Origin: Arthrobacter sp.
Lineage (GTDB): Bacteria > Actinomycetota > Actinomycetes > Actinomycetales > Micrococcaceae
Direction of reading: 5' to 3'
Assembly: GCA_023264815.1 (NCBI GenBank)
Contig: JAHFUZ010000025.1
Span: 1 to 64,000, forward strand
DNA: 64,000 nucleotides
Shown: positions 41,361 through 48,959 of the stretch, piece after piece
How positions within the stretch are numbered: position 1 is the stretch's first letter
Layout of the letters: every line of letters starts with the position of its first letter
The notes under the pieces: generated by a model
What the model was told of the DNA's origin: nothing
The model's input: only the letters and a program-made list of their open reading frames with translations
Database searches by the model: none
Program-made: the position numbers and the translations under genes

Positions 41361-42236
41361 CTACTGTCCGCCGCGGCGGACAGGCTGGGCGGTGTTGACC
41401 GTGTGGATGGCGCGGAGGAGCTTGGCCGGGAAGTAGACCGAGAAGAACACCACCATGGGTGCCTTCAGAGCCATCTTCTTGACGTTGTGGGCTTTGTACG
41501 TGCGGTCGAAGCGGGTCACGTAGTAGCGGTAGTCACGCGGCGAATCTTCCAGCCGGCGGGCGGACATGCCGGACACCATCTGCGGCCAGTACTGGACCTT
41601 GAGATCATGGTCGGCGAGGTGCAGGGAGAGGTCGATGTCCTCATGCATCTCGTCCTTCTCGTCCCGGCAGGTTTCATCCCGGATGGTGTTCCAGGCCGTG
41701 GCACGCATGGCCATGTTGGAGCCGAACAGGAAGTGGTATTGGTGCTTGGCCAGTTTCAGCATCAGCTGGCGCATCTTATCGTCAGCCTTGAGGCCGAACC
41801 TGCGCATGGGCATGTCGTAGTAGACCACAGGACCGGTGGCCGCCTGTACGGACTGGTCCTGGAATGCCTTCTGCACCTGTTCCACCCAGTCCGGTTCCAC
41901 TACGGAGTCGGCATCGATCCGGCCCAGAATGTCGCCGGTGGCGTGGTCCAGGCCAAAATTCCGGGTGGGAATGAGGCCCTGGTCCCGGTCCTGGCTGAGG
42001 AGGATGATGGGGCTTTCGGGATACTCCAGCTGCATCTGCGCCACGATGGTGGCCGTGCGGTCTGTGGAGAGGTTGTCCACCACGATGACTTCGTGGGCCG
42101 GCACCGATTGGTAGACGGCAGCAATGAGGCACTGCCGGATGACACTTTCCTCGTTGTAGGCCGGGATGACGATGGACACGCGGGGCAGCTGTGCTGCGTC
42201 GTTCAAGGCATCCCCAGAGGATTGATCGGCTGACAT
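41361..42236 (-). CDS. Glycosyltransferase family 2
   Basis: A 291-residue GT-A fold glycosyltransferase. It starts the fold with RVSIVIPAYNEESVIRQCL, binds the nucleotide sugar through VVDNLSTDRT and GDILGRIDADSVV (the DxD motif), and has the acceptor-side EMHEDIDLSLHL acidic motif. A hydrophobic stretch near the C-terminus (APMVVFFSVYF) may associate with the membrane. The ATG at 42236 fits the domain start. Likely roles are envelope or exopolysaccharide synthesis; the substrate is unknown. Confidence 0.9.
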   Translation of the reverse strand: MSADQSSGDALNDAAQLPRVSIVIPAYNEESVIRQCLIAAVYQSVPAHEVIVVDNLSTDRTATIVAQMQLEYPESPIILLSQDRDQGLIPTRNFGLDHATGDILGRIDADSVVEPDWVEQVQKAFQDQSVQAATGPVVYYDMPMRRFGLKADDKMRQLMLKLAKHQYHFLFGSNMAMRATAWNTIRDETCRDEKDEMHEDIDLSLHLADHDLKVQYWPQMVSGMSARRLEDSPRDYRYYVTRFDRTYKAHNVKKMALKAPMVVFFSVYFPAKLLRAIHTVNTAQPVRRGGQ

Positions 42237-42310
42237 CAGTCCAAATTTAGCACCGATCGTGGTCCACCCCACGTGTGGCCCGACGGACGACGGACAAACT
42301 CTGGGAAAAC

Positions 42311-42347
42311 ACTGAAGGGGCCCCGCCACCGGCGGAACCCCTTCAGT
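42311..42347 (-). terminator. Terminator of the 11-residue-repeat protein gene
   Basis: ACTGAAGGGG and CCCCTTCAGT pair around an inner CCGCC/GGCGG stem, starting 26 bp past the stop codon of the gene to its right. It is nearly symmetrical and could also act on the other strand. Confidence 0.7.
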
Positions 42348-42372
42348 GGACGGCGCGGCTGCGCCGGACTGA

Positions 42373-43344
42373 TCAGATCGCGTCTTTGTCGGCGGAGCCG
42401 TTCATGTTCGAGGCAATGTTCTTGATGGCCGTCTGGGCATCCGTGGAAGACTTGGCAGCGGTGTCCGCGGACTCGTCAGCCACATGCTTTGCCTTGTCGG
42501 CAGCATTGTCCGCTGCGTCCTTGGCATCCCCGGCAACGTCCTCCATCTTCTCAGCAGCAGCGTCGGCAGCCGAAGCTGTTGCAGCGGCGGCCTCTTCTGC
42601 AGTGTCCTTCGCGTCATTGACGGTGGTGGCCGGAACCGGAGCCGGGGTGGGCGTCACCGGAGAGGGCGTCTTCCACGGGTCTTCCACAGGCTTGGACGCC
42701 TTCCAGGCCGCGACACCCGCGGCCACAGCGGCTGCGATGATTCCGAACACCAGCCAGCCGCGCTTCTTGGGCTTCTGTGGTTCGGCGATCTGGACACCCA
42801 CGGCCTTGCCCGCTTCGTGGGCGGCGGCCCGGAGCTGCGTGCCTGCAGTCTGTGCCTGCTCCTGGAGCGAGTGCACCACCCCGGAGTCCGTCAGCTTCTT
42901 GGCCACGGCGTCCACATGGCCGGGAGCATTTTCCAGCGTGCGGTGTACGGCCTCGGACGCGTGGCCGATCTGGTCCGACAAACGCGGCAGGTATTCCACC
43001 ACCACGCGGTCCCGGGCATTGAGGATCACCGGGGTGGCCCTGTCCACAACCTCGTGCAGGCGGGGCGTGGTGACCTCGACGGCGTCGTGGATCCTGGGGG
43101 CAAGCTGAGCCAGTCCGTCCTGGATGCGCGGCGTCACGGTCGCGACGCCGTCGGCCAGGTTGTGGGCTGCGGTCTTGAGCCCCTCCTGGATCTTCGGGGA
43201 GGCCGTATCCAGGCTGTGCTGCAGGCGCGGAACTGCCCAGTCCACCGCTGCTTCCACGCGGGGGGATGCCCAGTCCTTGGCGTTCTCAACCGCGCTGTTT
43301 ACTGACTGTTCAAGGTCACGGGCAATACGATCCGATTTCTTCAC
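42373..43344 (-). CDS. Membrane protein with tandem 11-residue proline helical repeats
   Basis: A 323-residue protein of unknown function. Residues 26-113 form eight consecutive 11-residue units with Pro at 28, 39, 50, 72, 83, 94 and 105 (His at 61) and a consensus like x-x-P-R-I-x-x-x-V-x-x, similar in periodicity to LEA, synuclein or apolipoprotein amphipathic helices. A basic linker (QKPKKRG) and one transmembrane helix (about 197-216) follow, then a Pro/Thr-rich spacer and an Ala/Asp/Lys-rich tail of about 90 residues that is probably helical. The GTG start follows a strong GGGAGGT. The repeats suggest membrane-surface binding (inference). It has its own terminator and is divergent from ppiA. 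Confidence 0.8.
   Translation of the reverse strand: MKKSDRIARDLEQSVNSAVENAKDWASPRVEAAVDWAVPRLQHSLDTASPKIQEGLKTAAHNLADGVATVTPRIQDGLAQLAPRIHDAVEVTTPRLHEVVDRATPVILNARDRVVVEYLPRLSDQIGHASEAVHRTLENAPGHVDAVAKKLTDSGVVHSLQEQAQTAGTQLRAAAHEAGKAVGVQIAEPQKPKKRGWLVFGIIAAAVAAGVAAWKASKPVEDPWKTPSPVTPTPAPVPATTVNDAKDTAEEAAAATASAADAAAEKMEDVAGDAKDAADNAADKAKHVADESADTAAKSSTDAQTAIKNIASNMNGSADKDAI
43006..43269 (-). repeat. 33 bp-period coding repeat
   Basis: Eight 33 bp units encode the 11-residue repeats. The units are clearly diverged in sequence, so this is an old duplication kept at protein level rather than a recent expansion. Confidence 0.75.
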
Positions 43345-43499
43345 AACTACCTCCCGATTAATGTGACGGTTCTGTTGTTAGCCTACGTGGATTGACCTGC
43401 ACCGGCTATTCTTCCCGCGGATTTACGGCCGATTTCACCCAGCGCGGAACTGCCTGTCCAGCCGCTTTCGGCGTTGACCGCACGTGAAAGAATGGCCGT

Positions 43500-44045
43500 A
43501 TGACTGCCATCGCAACTGCAAAAGCAACCATCCACACCAGCCTCGGCGACATCGTCGTCAACCTCTTCGGCAACCACGCGCCCAAGACGGTCAAGAACTT
43601 CGTTGGCCTGGCCACGGGCGAGCAGGCCTGGACCCACCCGGAAACCGGCGAGGATAAGACGGGCACGCCGCTGTACAACGGCACCATCTTCCACCGCATC
43701 ATCAAGGACTTCATGATCCAGGCCGGCGATCCCCTGGGCCGCGGTGTGGGCGGACCCGGCTACCAGTTCGACGACGAAATCCACCCCGAGCTCAGCTTTA
43801 ACCAGCCCTACAAGCTGGCCATGGCCAACGCCGGCATCCGCATGGGCAAGGGCACCAACGGTTCACAGTTCTTCATCACCACCATCCCCACCGACTGGCT
43901 CCAGGGCAAGCACAGCATCTTCGGCGAAGTTGCTGACGAGGAATCCAAGAAGGTCGTGGATGCCATCGAGGGCGTCCGCACCGGCATGGGCGACCGCCCG
44001 GTGGAGGATGTCACCATCAACAGCATCGACATCGAGCAGCTCTAG
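43500..44045 (+). CDS. ppiA: Peptidyl-prolyl cis-trans isomerase, cyclophilin type
   Basis: A 181-residue cytosolic cyclophilin that speeds proline isomerisation. The active-site blocks are FHRIIKDFMIQAGDPLGRG, MANAGIRMGKGTNGSQFFIT and KHSIFGEV, the residues expected for catalysis and cyclosporin contact. There is no signal peptide. It sits in the same place as mycobacterial Rv0009 and 9 bp upstream of the rhomboid protease, so they probably share a transcript. Confidence 0.96.
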   Translation: MTAIATAKATIHTSLGDIVVNLFGNHAPKTVKNFVGLATGEQAWTHPETGEDKTGTPLYNGTIFHRIIKDFMIQAGDPLGRGVGGPGYQFDDEIHPELSFNQPYKLAMANAGIRMGKGTNGSQFFITTIPTDWLQGKHSIFGEVADEESKKVVDAIEGVRTGMGDRPVEDVTINSIDIEQL

Positions 44046-44054
44046 TCCCATCAC

Positions 44055-44936
44055 ATGAGCTACGGAATTCCGGCGGCTGAGCCGTCCGCGCAGGTTCCGG
44101 TGTGCCCGCGGCACCCGGACAGGCCTTCCTACGTGCGCTGCCAGCGCTGCGGGCGCCCTGCGTGCCCGGACTGCCAGCGGGCGGCCGCCGTCGGGTTCCA
44201 GTGTGTTGACTGCGTCAACGAAACGGCGCGTACGACGCCGGCCGTCAAGACGGTCTACGGCGGTGCCGTCGCAGCGGGCAAACCGCTGGTGACGTTGGGG
44301 ATCATCGGGCTGTGCGCGGTGATGTACGTCCTGCAGTGGATTGTTCCCAACGACTGGATGTACCAGAACCTGGCGTTCGCGAACGTTTTTGCGACCCCGG
44401 AGTACGGCCAGTTTGAACCGTGGCGCATGCTGACGGCCGCCTTCCTGCACTCCCAGGGGTTCATCCTCCACATTGCACTTAACATGTACATGCTGTGGAT
44501 CTTCGGCCAGGCGCTCGAACCCCTCCTGGGCCGCGTCCGGTTCCTTGCCCTTTACCTGATCTCTGCAATTGGCGGCTCCGTCGGCTACCTCGCGCTGACG
44601 CCCGGCTACGTGCCGGGAGCTCCACTCACGGGCGTGGTGGGAGCCTCCGGTGCCATCTTCGGCCTCTTCGGGGCCATGCTCCTGGTGCAGCGCCACCGCG
44701 GCGGCGACACCCGGCAATTGTGGGTGCTGATTGCCATCAACGGCGTGATCGGTTTCATCGTCCCCCAGATCGCCTGGCAGGCCCATCTGGGCGGCCTGAT
44801 CGCCGGTGGCCTGTGCGCCGCCGTTATTGCCTATACGCCCCGCGGGCCGCGCCAGGGCCTGGTCCAGACCGCCGGGCTGGCCGCTGTGCTGGTCCTCCTC
44901 ATCGCGGTCAGCTGGGCCAAGGTGGCTCTGGGCTGA
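44055..44936 (+). CDS. Rhomboid family intramembrane serine protease
   Basis: A 293-residue membrane protease. The N-terminus holds a cysteine-rich B-box-like zinc module (residues about 16-55; four CxxC or CxxH pairs). The rhomboid core of six to seven helices has HIALNMYMLWIFG, the catalytic serine in GVVGASGAIFGLFG and the catalytic histidine in WQAHLGGLIAG. It cleaves transmembrane proteins within the bilayer; the substrate is not known. It follows ppiA by 9 bp, and a strong terminator lies 38 bp downstream. Confidence 0.94.
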   Translation: MSYGIPAAEPSAQVPVCPRHPDRPSYVRCQRCGRPACPDCQRAAAVGFQCVDCVNETARTTPAVKTVYGGAVAAGKPLVTLGIIGLCAVMYVLQWIVPNDWMYQNLAFANVFATPEYGQFEPWRMLTAAFLHSQGFILHIALNMYMLWIFGQALEPLLGRVRFLALYLISAIGGSVGYLALTPGYVPGAPLTGVVGASGAIFGLFGAMLLVQRHRGGDTRQLWVLIAINGVIGFIVPQIAWQAHLGGLIAGGLCAAVIAYTPRGPRQGLVQTAGLAAVLVLLIAVSWAKVALG

Positions 44937-44974
44937 CCCGCCCTGGCCGCTGCAGCGGTCCTCCGTCAGACAGA

Positions 44975-45005
44975 CCCCGGTGTCCTCCACGGACGCCGGG
45001 GTTTT
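44975..45005 (+). terminator. Terminator of ppiA-rhomboid unit
   Basis: An 11 bp stem CCCCGGTGTCC with GGACGCCGGGG (one G-T pair) and a five-base loop is followed by TTTT. Confidence 0.88.
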
Positions 45006-45073
45006 CTGTGTTCCGGCTGTAGTCCCACTGTCCTGCGGTTCCCGGTCCTGGCGCAGACCATCATGTCCGGAAG

Positions 45074-45446
45074 TTATCCACAGTACTTATCCACACTGTT
45101 GGTAACTTACAGCGATGTAGTTCCTCAAGAAACTTTCTCCTGGCGCCTGCCAACCAGCCATTCTTGTCATTTCGGAGCTGAAGTTATTCACAACTGTGGA
45201 TAACTTTTGGGGATGAGCCTGTGGTTAAGTGGAAAAAAGTCCCTGCATCACTGAGATTGTGGATAATCTGCCGGTCGGAGGCCGATTGGACGGCCCAGAC
45301 GGCATGCCACCACCTTGTATCAACATGGTTGTGAACAGTGTTAATAACTTACATAGCTGTAGTTGTGCTGTGGAAAGCCCCGGTTTTCCGCCTCTGTGGG
45401 CCATCTACGTGCGGCCCTGTGGATTGTTGTCCACAGCTGTGGATAA
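45074..45446. promoter_or_regulatory. Distal DnaA-box cluster, left half
   Basis: Five exact DnaA boxes lie in 373 bp of non-coding DNA: TTATCCACA at 45074-45082 and 45087-45095, and the reverse form TGTGGATAA at 45195-45203, 45258-45266 and 45438-45446. Near-matches are at 45184 (TTATTCACA), 45220 and 45427 (TTGTCCACA). Forward boxes come first and reverse boxes later, so the set faces inward. This is more exact boxes than in oriC. The whole 598 bp spacer (44937-45534) otherwise holds only the preceding terminator and the leader of the AhpD-like gene. Confidence 0.85.
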
Positions 45447-45534
45447 GTTGTGGGTAGTCGAGTGTTAGTAAGTGGAAAACCGTGGGAAGGTGTTCTGTAT
45501 CTACGCACATCCGCAGCCGCCGCCAGGAGGACCC

Positions 45535-46005
45535 ATGAGCGCGCCCACCACCCTGCACATCTTTCTCGACAAACAGCATCCGGCGGTGTGGCGGGCGCTG
45601 AACGGGCTGGGCCTGAAAGTCCGCGAGGCGGCTGAAGATGCAGGAATCAGCCGCAAGACCATCGAGTTGCTGTACGTGCGCACCTCGCAGATCAACGGTT
45701 GCGCCTACTGCCTGGATATGCACGTTGCGGACGCAGTGAAAGCCGGAGAGACGCCGCAGCGGCTGGCAGTGCTGCCCGCATGGCGTGAGACAGCATTGTT
45801 TACCGCCAAGGAGCGGGCGGCACTGGCTCTGACGGAGTCCATTACCGACATTCCGGACCTGCCCATCCGGGAGCACGCCGAAGGCTACGCGCGCGAACAC
45901 CTCAGCGTCGAGGAATTTTCCGCCGTGAGCTGGCTGGCCATCACCATTAACGCCTTCAACCGCGTATCCATAACCAGCCACCATCCCGTCCGGCGGGACC
46001 GCTGA
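45535..46005 (+). CDS. AhpD-like carboxymuconolactone decarboxylase family protein
   Basis: A 156-residue protein of the CMD/AhpD fold. The redox motif is complete: YVRTSQINGCAYCLDMH, with the CxxC pair and the following histidine, which in AhpD-type members supports peroxidase-linked disulfide chemistry. The ATG at 45535 follows AGGAGG by four bases. Its promoter region and its downstream flank are both filled with DnaA boxes, so DnaA might affect its expression. No peroxiredoxin partner is next to it. Confidence 0.9.
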   Translation: MSAPTTLHIFLDKQHPAVWRALNGLGLKVREAAEDAGISRKTIELLYVRTSQINGCAYCLDMHVADAVKAGETPQRLAVLPAWRETALFTAKERAALALTESITDIPDLPIREHAEGYAREHLSVEEFSAVSWLAITINAFNRVSITSHHPVRRDR

Positions 46006-46045
46006 GCCGTCCGCCGTTCAGGCCTGCAGGAGTGTAGCAGCCGCG

Positions 46046-46174
46046 TTATCCACAGCTAATCCACACTGTTAATAAGTGCCTGATGGAGGGCTCCCCGACT
46101 GTGTCCCGTACCGCAAGGCCTGCAGGAAGAGATGCGGGTCCGGGCTGGGCGAAAGTTATTAACATTGTGGATAA
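46046..46174. promoter_or_regulatory. Distal DnaA-box cluster, right half
   Basis: Exact boxes at 46046-46054 (forward) and 46166-46174 (reverse) plus TAATCCACA at 46057-46065 lie in the 213 bp gap between the convergent AhpD-like and tag genes. With the left half this makes seven exact boxes within 1.1 kb. Confidence 0.82.
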
Positions 46175-46218
46175 CTTTTCCAACAGTTGGGGATTACTCC
46201 CTGCGCGGGTGGCCGGGA

Positions 46219-46845
46219 TCAGGCGGGCCAGACGCCCGAGGAGCCGCGCCGGTGGCTCGACACCAGGTGGGTGTCGATCATGCCGATGGCTTCCATGAGC
46301 GCATACATGGTGGTGGGGCCAACAAAGGAGAATCCCTGCTTGCGCAGTGCTTGGGACAGTGCCACCGATTCGGGCGATTGCGTAGGGATATCGGCATGGG
46401 TGGCCGGTTGGGGCGTGCTGTGTGGCTGGAACTGCCACACGAAGTCAGCCAGGCCGCCCTGCTCCCTGAGCGTGAGTGTGGCCCGGGCATTGGTGATGGC
46501 CGCACGGATCTTGAGCCGGTTGCGGACAATTCCGGTGTCCTGCAGCAGGCGTTCCACGTCGGCCTCGGTAAACGCGGCCACGGCATCGGGGTCGAAGTTG
46601 TGGAAGGCGCTGCGGAATGCCGGGCGTTTGCGCAGGATGGTGGCCCAGGACAGGCCGGCCTGGAAACCCTCCAGGCTGATGCGCTCGTACATTCCCCGCT
46701 CGTCCCGGACAGGGAGGCCCCACTCGGTGTCGTAGTACTCACGCAGCAGCGGGTCTGTTGATGCCCACGGCGGGCGGGCCAGGCCGTCGTCGCCGATGAT
46801 GGTGCCATCCGTGGGGCCATCAGGCTGGACGGCATCAGGAGTCAT
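46219..46845 (-). CDS. tag: DNA-3-methyladenine glycosylase I
   Basis: A 208-residue Tag-type base-excision glycosylase that removes 3-methyladenine. Diagnostic blocks are EYYDTEWGLPVRDERGMYERISLEGFQAGLSWATILRKR, with the catalytic-pocket aromatic and acidic residues, then GFSFVGPTTMYALMEAIGMIDTH. The zinc-binding residues of the family would be one early Cys plus C-terminal His and Cys; here the early Cys and the last Cys are not visible, so metal binding may differ. Start ATG 46845. Confidence 0.92.
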   Translation of the reverse strand: MTPDAVQPDGPTDGTIIGDDGLARPPWASTDPLLREYYDTEWGLPVRDERGMYERISLEGFQAGLSWATILRKRPAFRSAFHNFDPDAVAAFTEADVERLLQDTGIVRNRLKIRAAITNARATLTLREQGGLADFVWQFQPHSTPQPATHADIPTQSPESVALSQALRKQGFSFVGPTTMYALMEAIGMIDTHLVSSHRRGSSGVWPA

Positions 46846-46864
46846 GCTGTTGCGGGATCCGGCG

Positions 46865-47119
46865 TCAGGAGCGCCAGCGCGTGGTCATCAGGAAGCCGAT
46901 GATGGCGATGCCGAACCCCGCCACAATGTTCCACGACTCCCAGGCCTGGACCGGGAAGCGGCCCTCGCTGATGTAGAAGGTGATGATCCACAGGAGACCG
47001 ATGATCATGAGGCCGAACATCACCGGCTTGAACCAGACGGCGTTGGGCTTGTACGCCTGCGTCGCGGATGCGGGCTGGGCTGCGCTGGAAGACTTCCGGC
47101 GTGGCTTTGACTCGGGCAC
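46865..47119 (-). CDS. crgA: Cell division protein CrgA
   Basis: An 84-residue small membrane protein. The N-terminus is basic (ESKPRRKSSS), followed by two transmembrane helices (about 30-50 and 63-80) around GLLWIITFYISEG, the CrgA family core. CrgA helps stabilise the septal machinery in mycobacteria and streptomycetes. The GTG at 47119 lies behind AAGGAG; the longer frame to 47653 overlaps the divergent sortase and is rejected. Its position matches mycobacterial Rv0011c. Confidence 0.93.
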   Translation of the reverse strand: MPESKPRRKSSSAAQPASATQAYKPNAVWFKPVMFGLMIIGLLWIITFYISEGRFPVQAWESWNIVAGFGIAIIGFLMTTRWRS

Positions 47120-47294
47120 GTGCTCTCCTTGGCGTACTGGAACAAGTGCGGTGCCGCGGGCTTGATATCCTGCAAGAAGGAAGTTGCCAGCGGTCTGCGC
47201 GATCTTGGTCAAATCTGGATTCTTACTAGCAGTCAATTCTAGCCGCAGTTCAGGGTGCATCATTGCCCGTGGCGGCCGCCCCGGAGGAGAACGC

Positions 47295-48101
47295 GTGGTA
47301 GTGCAGGAGAGGGCGAGGCGCGCCGCCGTGCGGCCTGCCCCTGAGCGGCCCCGGCGCGGCTCCATCCTGCGTGGAACCGTGCAGGTCCTCGGCGAACTGC
47401 TCATCACCGCAGGCATCATCCTGCTCCTGTTTGTGGGCTGGCAGCTGTGGTGGACCAACGTCGAATCCGATGCCAGGCAGAGCGCCGTCATCAAGGAGTT
47501 CGCCCAGGAGCTGGGCACTGCGGCCCCGGCTGAGCCGTCCGCCGATCCCACAGCACCCGCGGGTCCGGAGGACTTCGGCAGCCCCGTCGTCGGTACAGCG
47601 CCCGGCCATGCCGGCACCATCGGGATCATGTACATCCCCCGGTTCGGTAACAACTACACCCGGCCCATTGTCCAGGGAACCAGCAGCGACGTCCTGGACA
47701 CACTGGGGCTGGGCCACTATGCCAACACGGCCATGCCCGGCGCGGTGGGCAACTTCGCGGTTGCCGGCCACCGGCAGACCCACGGGGCCGTCCTGGACAA
47801 CATCCACACCCTGGTGCCGGGCGACAAAATCTACGTCCAGACCAAGGACGGTTTCTACACCTACGTGTTCAGGAACAACCAGATTGTGATGCCGTCCCGA
47901 ACAGACGTGCTGGAACCGGTGCCCACGCGCCCGGGCGTCACCCCCACTGAAAGCTACCTCACCATGACCAGTTGCAACCCCCGTTTCGGCGCTGAGGAAC
48001 GCATCATCGCCTACGCCCTGCTGGACAGTTGGCGCCCTGCTTCGGCGGGCCCGCCGGCCGAAATTGCCGCGCAGGTGGCAGCAGCAGTGGGGGGCGGCTA
48101 A
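47295..48101 (+). CDS. Class E sortase
   Basis: A 268-residue membrane-anchored transpeptidase. An Arg-rich N-terminus precedes one transmembrane helix (about 28-52) and a Pro/Ala-rich spacer. The sortase fold has the catalytic histidine in VAGHRQTHGA, cysteine in LTMTSCNP and arginine in FGAEERII. Class E sortases usually recognise an LAXTG-like signal; no candidate substrate is nearby. The GTG start has GGAGGAG seven bases upstream. A small membrane protein follows after 2 bp. Confidence 0.93.
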   Translation: MVVQERARRAAVRPAPERPRRGSILRGTVQVLGELLITAGIILLLFVGWQLWWTNVESDARQSAVIKEFAQELGTAAPAEPSADPTAPAGPEDFGSPVVGTAPGHAGTIGIMYIPRFGNNYTRPIVQGTSSDVLDTLGLGHYANTAMPGAVGNFAVAGHRQTHGAVLDNIHTLVPGDKIYVQTKDGFYTYVFRNNQIVMPSRTDVLEPVPTRPGVTPTESYLTMTSCNPRFGAEERIIAYALLDSWRPASAGPPAEIAAQVAAAVGGG

Positions 48102-48103
48102 GC

Positions 48104-48274
48104 ATGTACGGCTGGATTTTCCGCCACCTTCCGGGACCCCTTTGGCTGCGCATCCTCACCTCGCTGGTGCTGGTTGCCGGTGCCTTGGTCCTGATGGTCC
48201 AGTTCCTTTTCCCCTGGATGTCCGATCTCACCCAATTCACCGACTCAACGATTGGTGCAGCAAGCCAGCCATGA
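48104..48274 (+). CDS. Small single-pass membrane protein
   Basis: A 56-residue protein starting MYGWIFRHLPGPLWLRILTS with one transmembrane helix (about residues 16-37) and a short polar tail. It lies between the sortase (2 bp gap) and the glutamine amidotransferase, whose ATG overlaps its stop by 4 bp. That tight packing supports it being translated. Small proteins of this type are common in this place in Arthrobacter relatives; no function is known to me. Confidence 0.75.
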   Translation: MYGWIFRHLPGPLWLRILTSLVLVAGALVLMVQFLFPWMSDLTQFTDSTIGAASQP

Positions 48275-48912
48275 CCACAACGAAAATCCTGGTCGTAGAC
48301 AACTACGACAGCTTTGTTTACACCCTGGTGGGTTACCTCCAGGAACTCGGTGCCGAAACCACCGTGGTCCGCAATGACGACGTGACCCTCGCCGAAGCCA
48401 TCGACATGGCGGAATCCCGCGATGGCGTGCTCATCTCACCCGGGCCGGGCAACCCTGCCGAAGCCGGTGTGTGCATCGAGCTCATCAAATGGTGCGGCGC
48501 CAACAACAAGCCGATGTTCGGCGTCTGCCTGGGCCACCAGGCACTGGCCGAGGCCTACGGCGGCACGGTGACCCACGCCCCGGAGCTGATGCACGGCAAG
48601 ACCTCCCTCGTGGAACACCACGGAACCAGTGTGTTCGCCGGACTCCCCTCCCCCGTGACGGCAACCCGGTACCACTCGCTCGCCGCAGTCCGTGAGAGCA
48701 TTCCGGACGTCCTGGAGATCACCGCCGAAACGGCCACGGGCGTGATCATGGGCCTGCAGCACCGCACGGCCCCGCTGTGCGGAGTTCAGTTCCACCCGGA
48801 ATCCGTCCTGACCGAAGGCGGCTACCAGATGCTGGGCAACTGGCTCGAATCCCTCGGCATGACCGGTGCTGCCGCCCGTGCTGCCACGCTGAGCCCGCTC
48901 ATCCAGCACTGA
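48271..48912 (+). CDS. pabA: Aminodeoxychorismate/anthranilate synthase glutamine amidotransferase
   Basis: A 213-residue class I glutamine amidotransferase subunit that supplies ammonia to chorismate-using enzymes for folate (PabA) or tryptophan (TrpG). The nucleophile elbow is GVCLGHQALAEAYGG, and the catalytic His and Glu are in VQFHPESVLTEGG. The ILVVDNYDSFVYTLVGYLQ start is typical. No chorismate-binding partner or trp gene is adjacent, and this place is annotated either way in actinobacteria, so one subunit may serve both enzymes. It converges on pknB with a 47 bp gap. Confidence 0.93.
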   Translation: MTTTKILVVDNYDSFVYTLVGYLQELGAETTVVRNDDVTLAEAIDMAESRDGVLISPGPGNPAEAGVCIELIKWCGANNKPMFGVCLGHQALAEAYGGTVTHAPELMHGKTSLVEHHGTSVFAGLPSPVTATRYHSLAAVRESIPDVLEITAETATGVIMGLQHRTAPLCGVQFHPESVLTEGGYQMLGNWLESLGMTGAAARAATLSPLIQH

Positions 48913-48959
48913 CAGGCCGGCCAACCAGCAGCCCACATTGCATGTGGTGGGGCGGGGCG

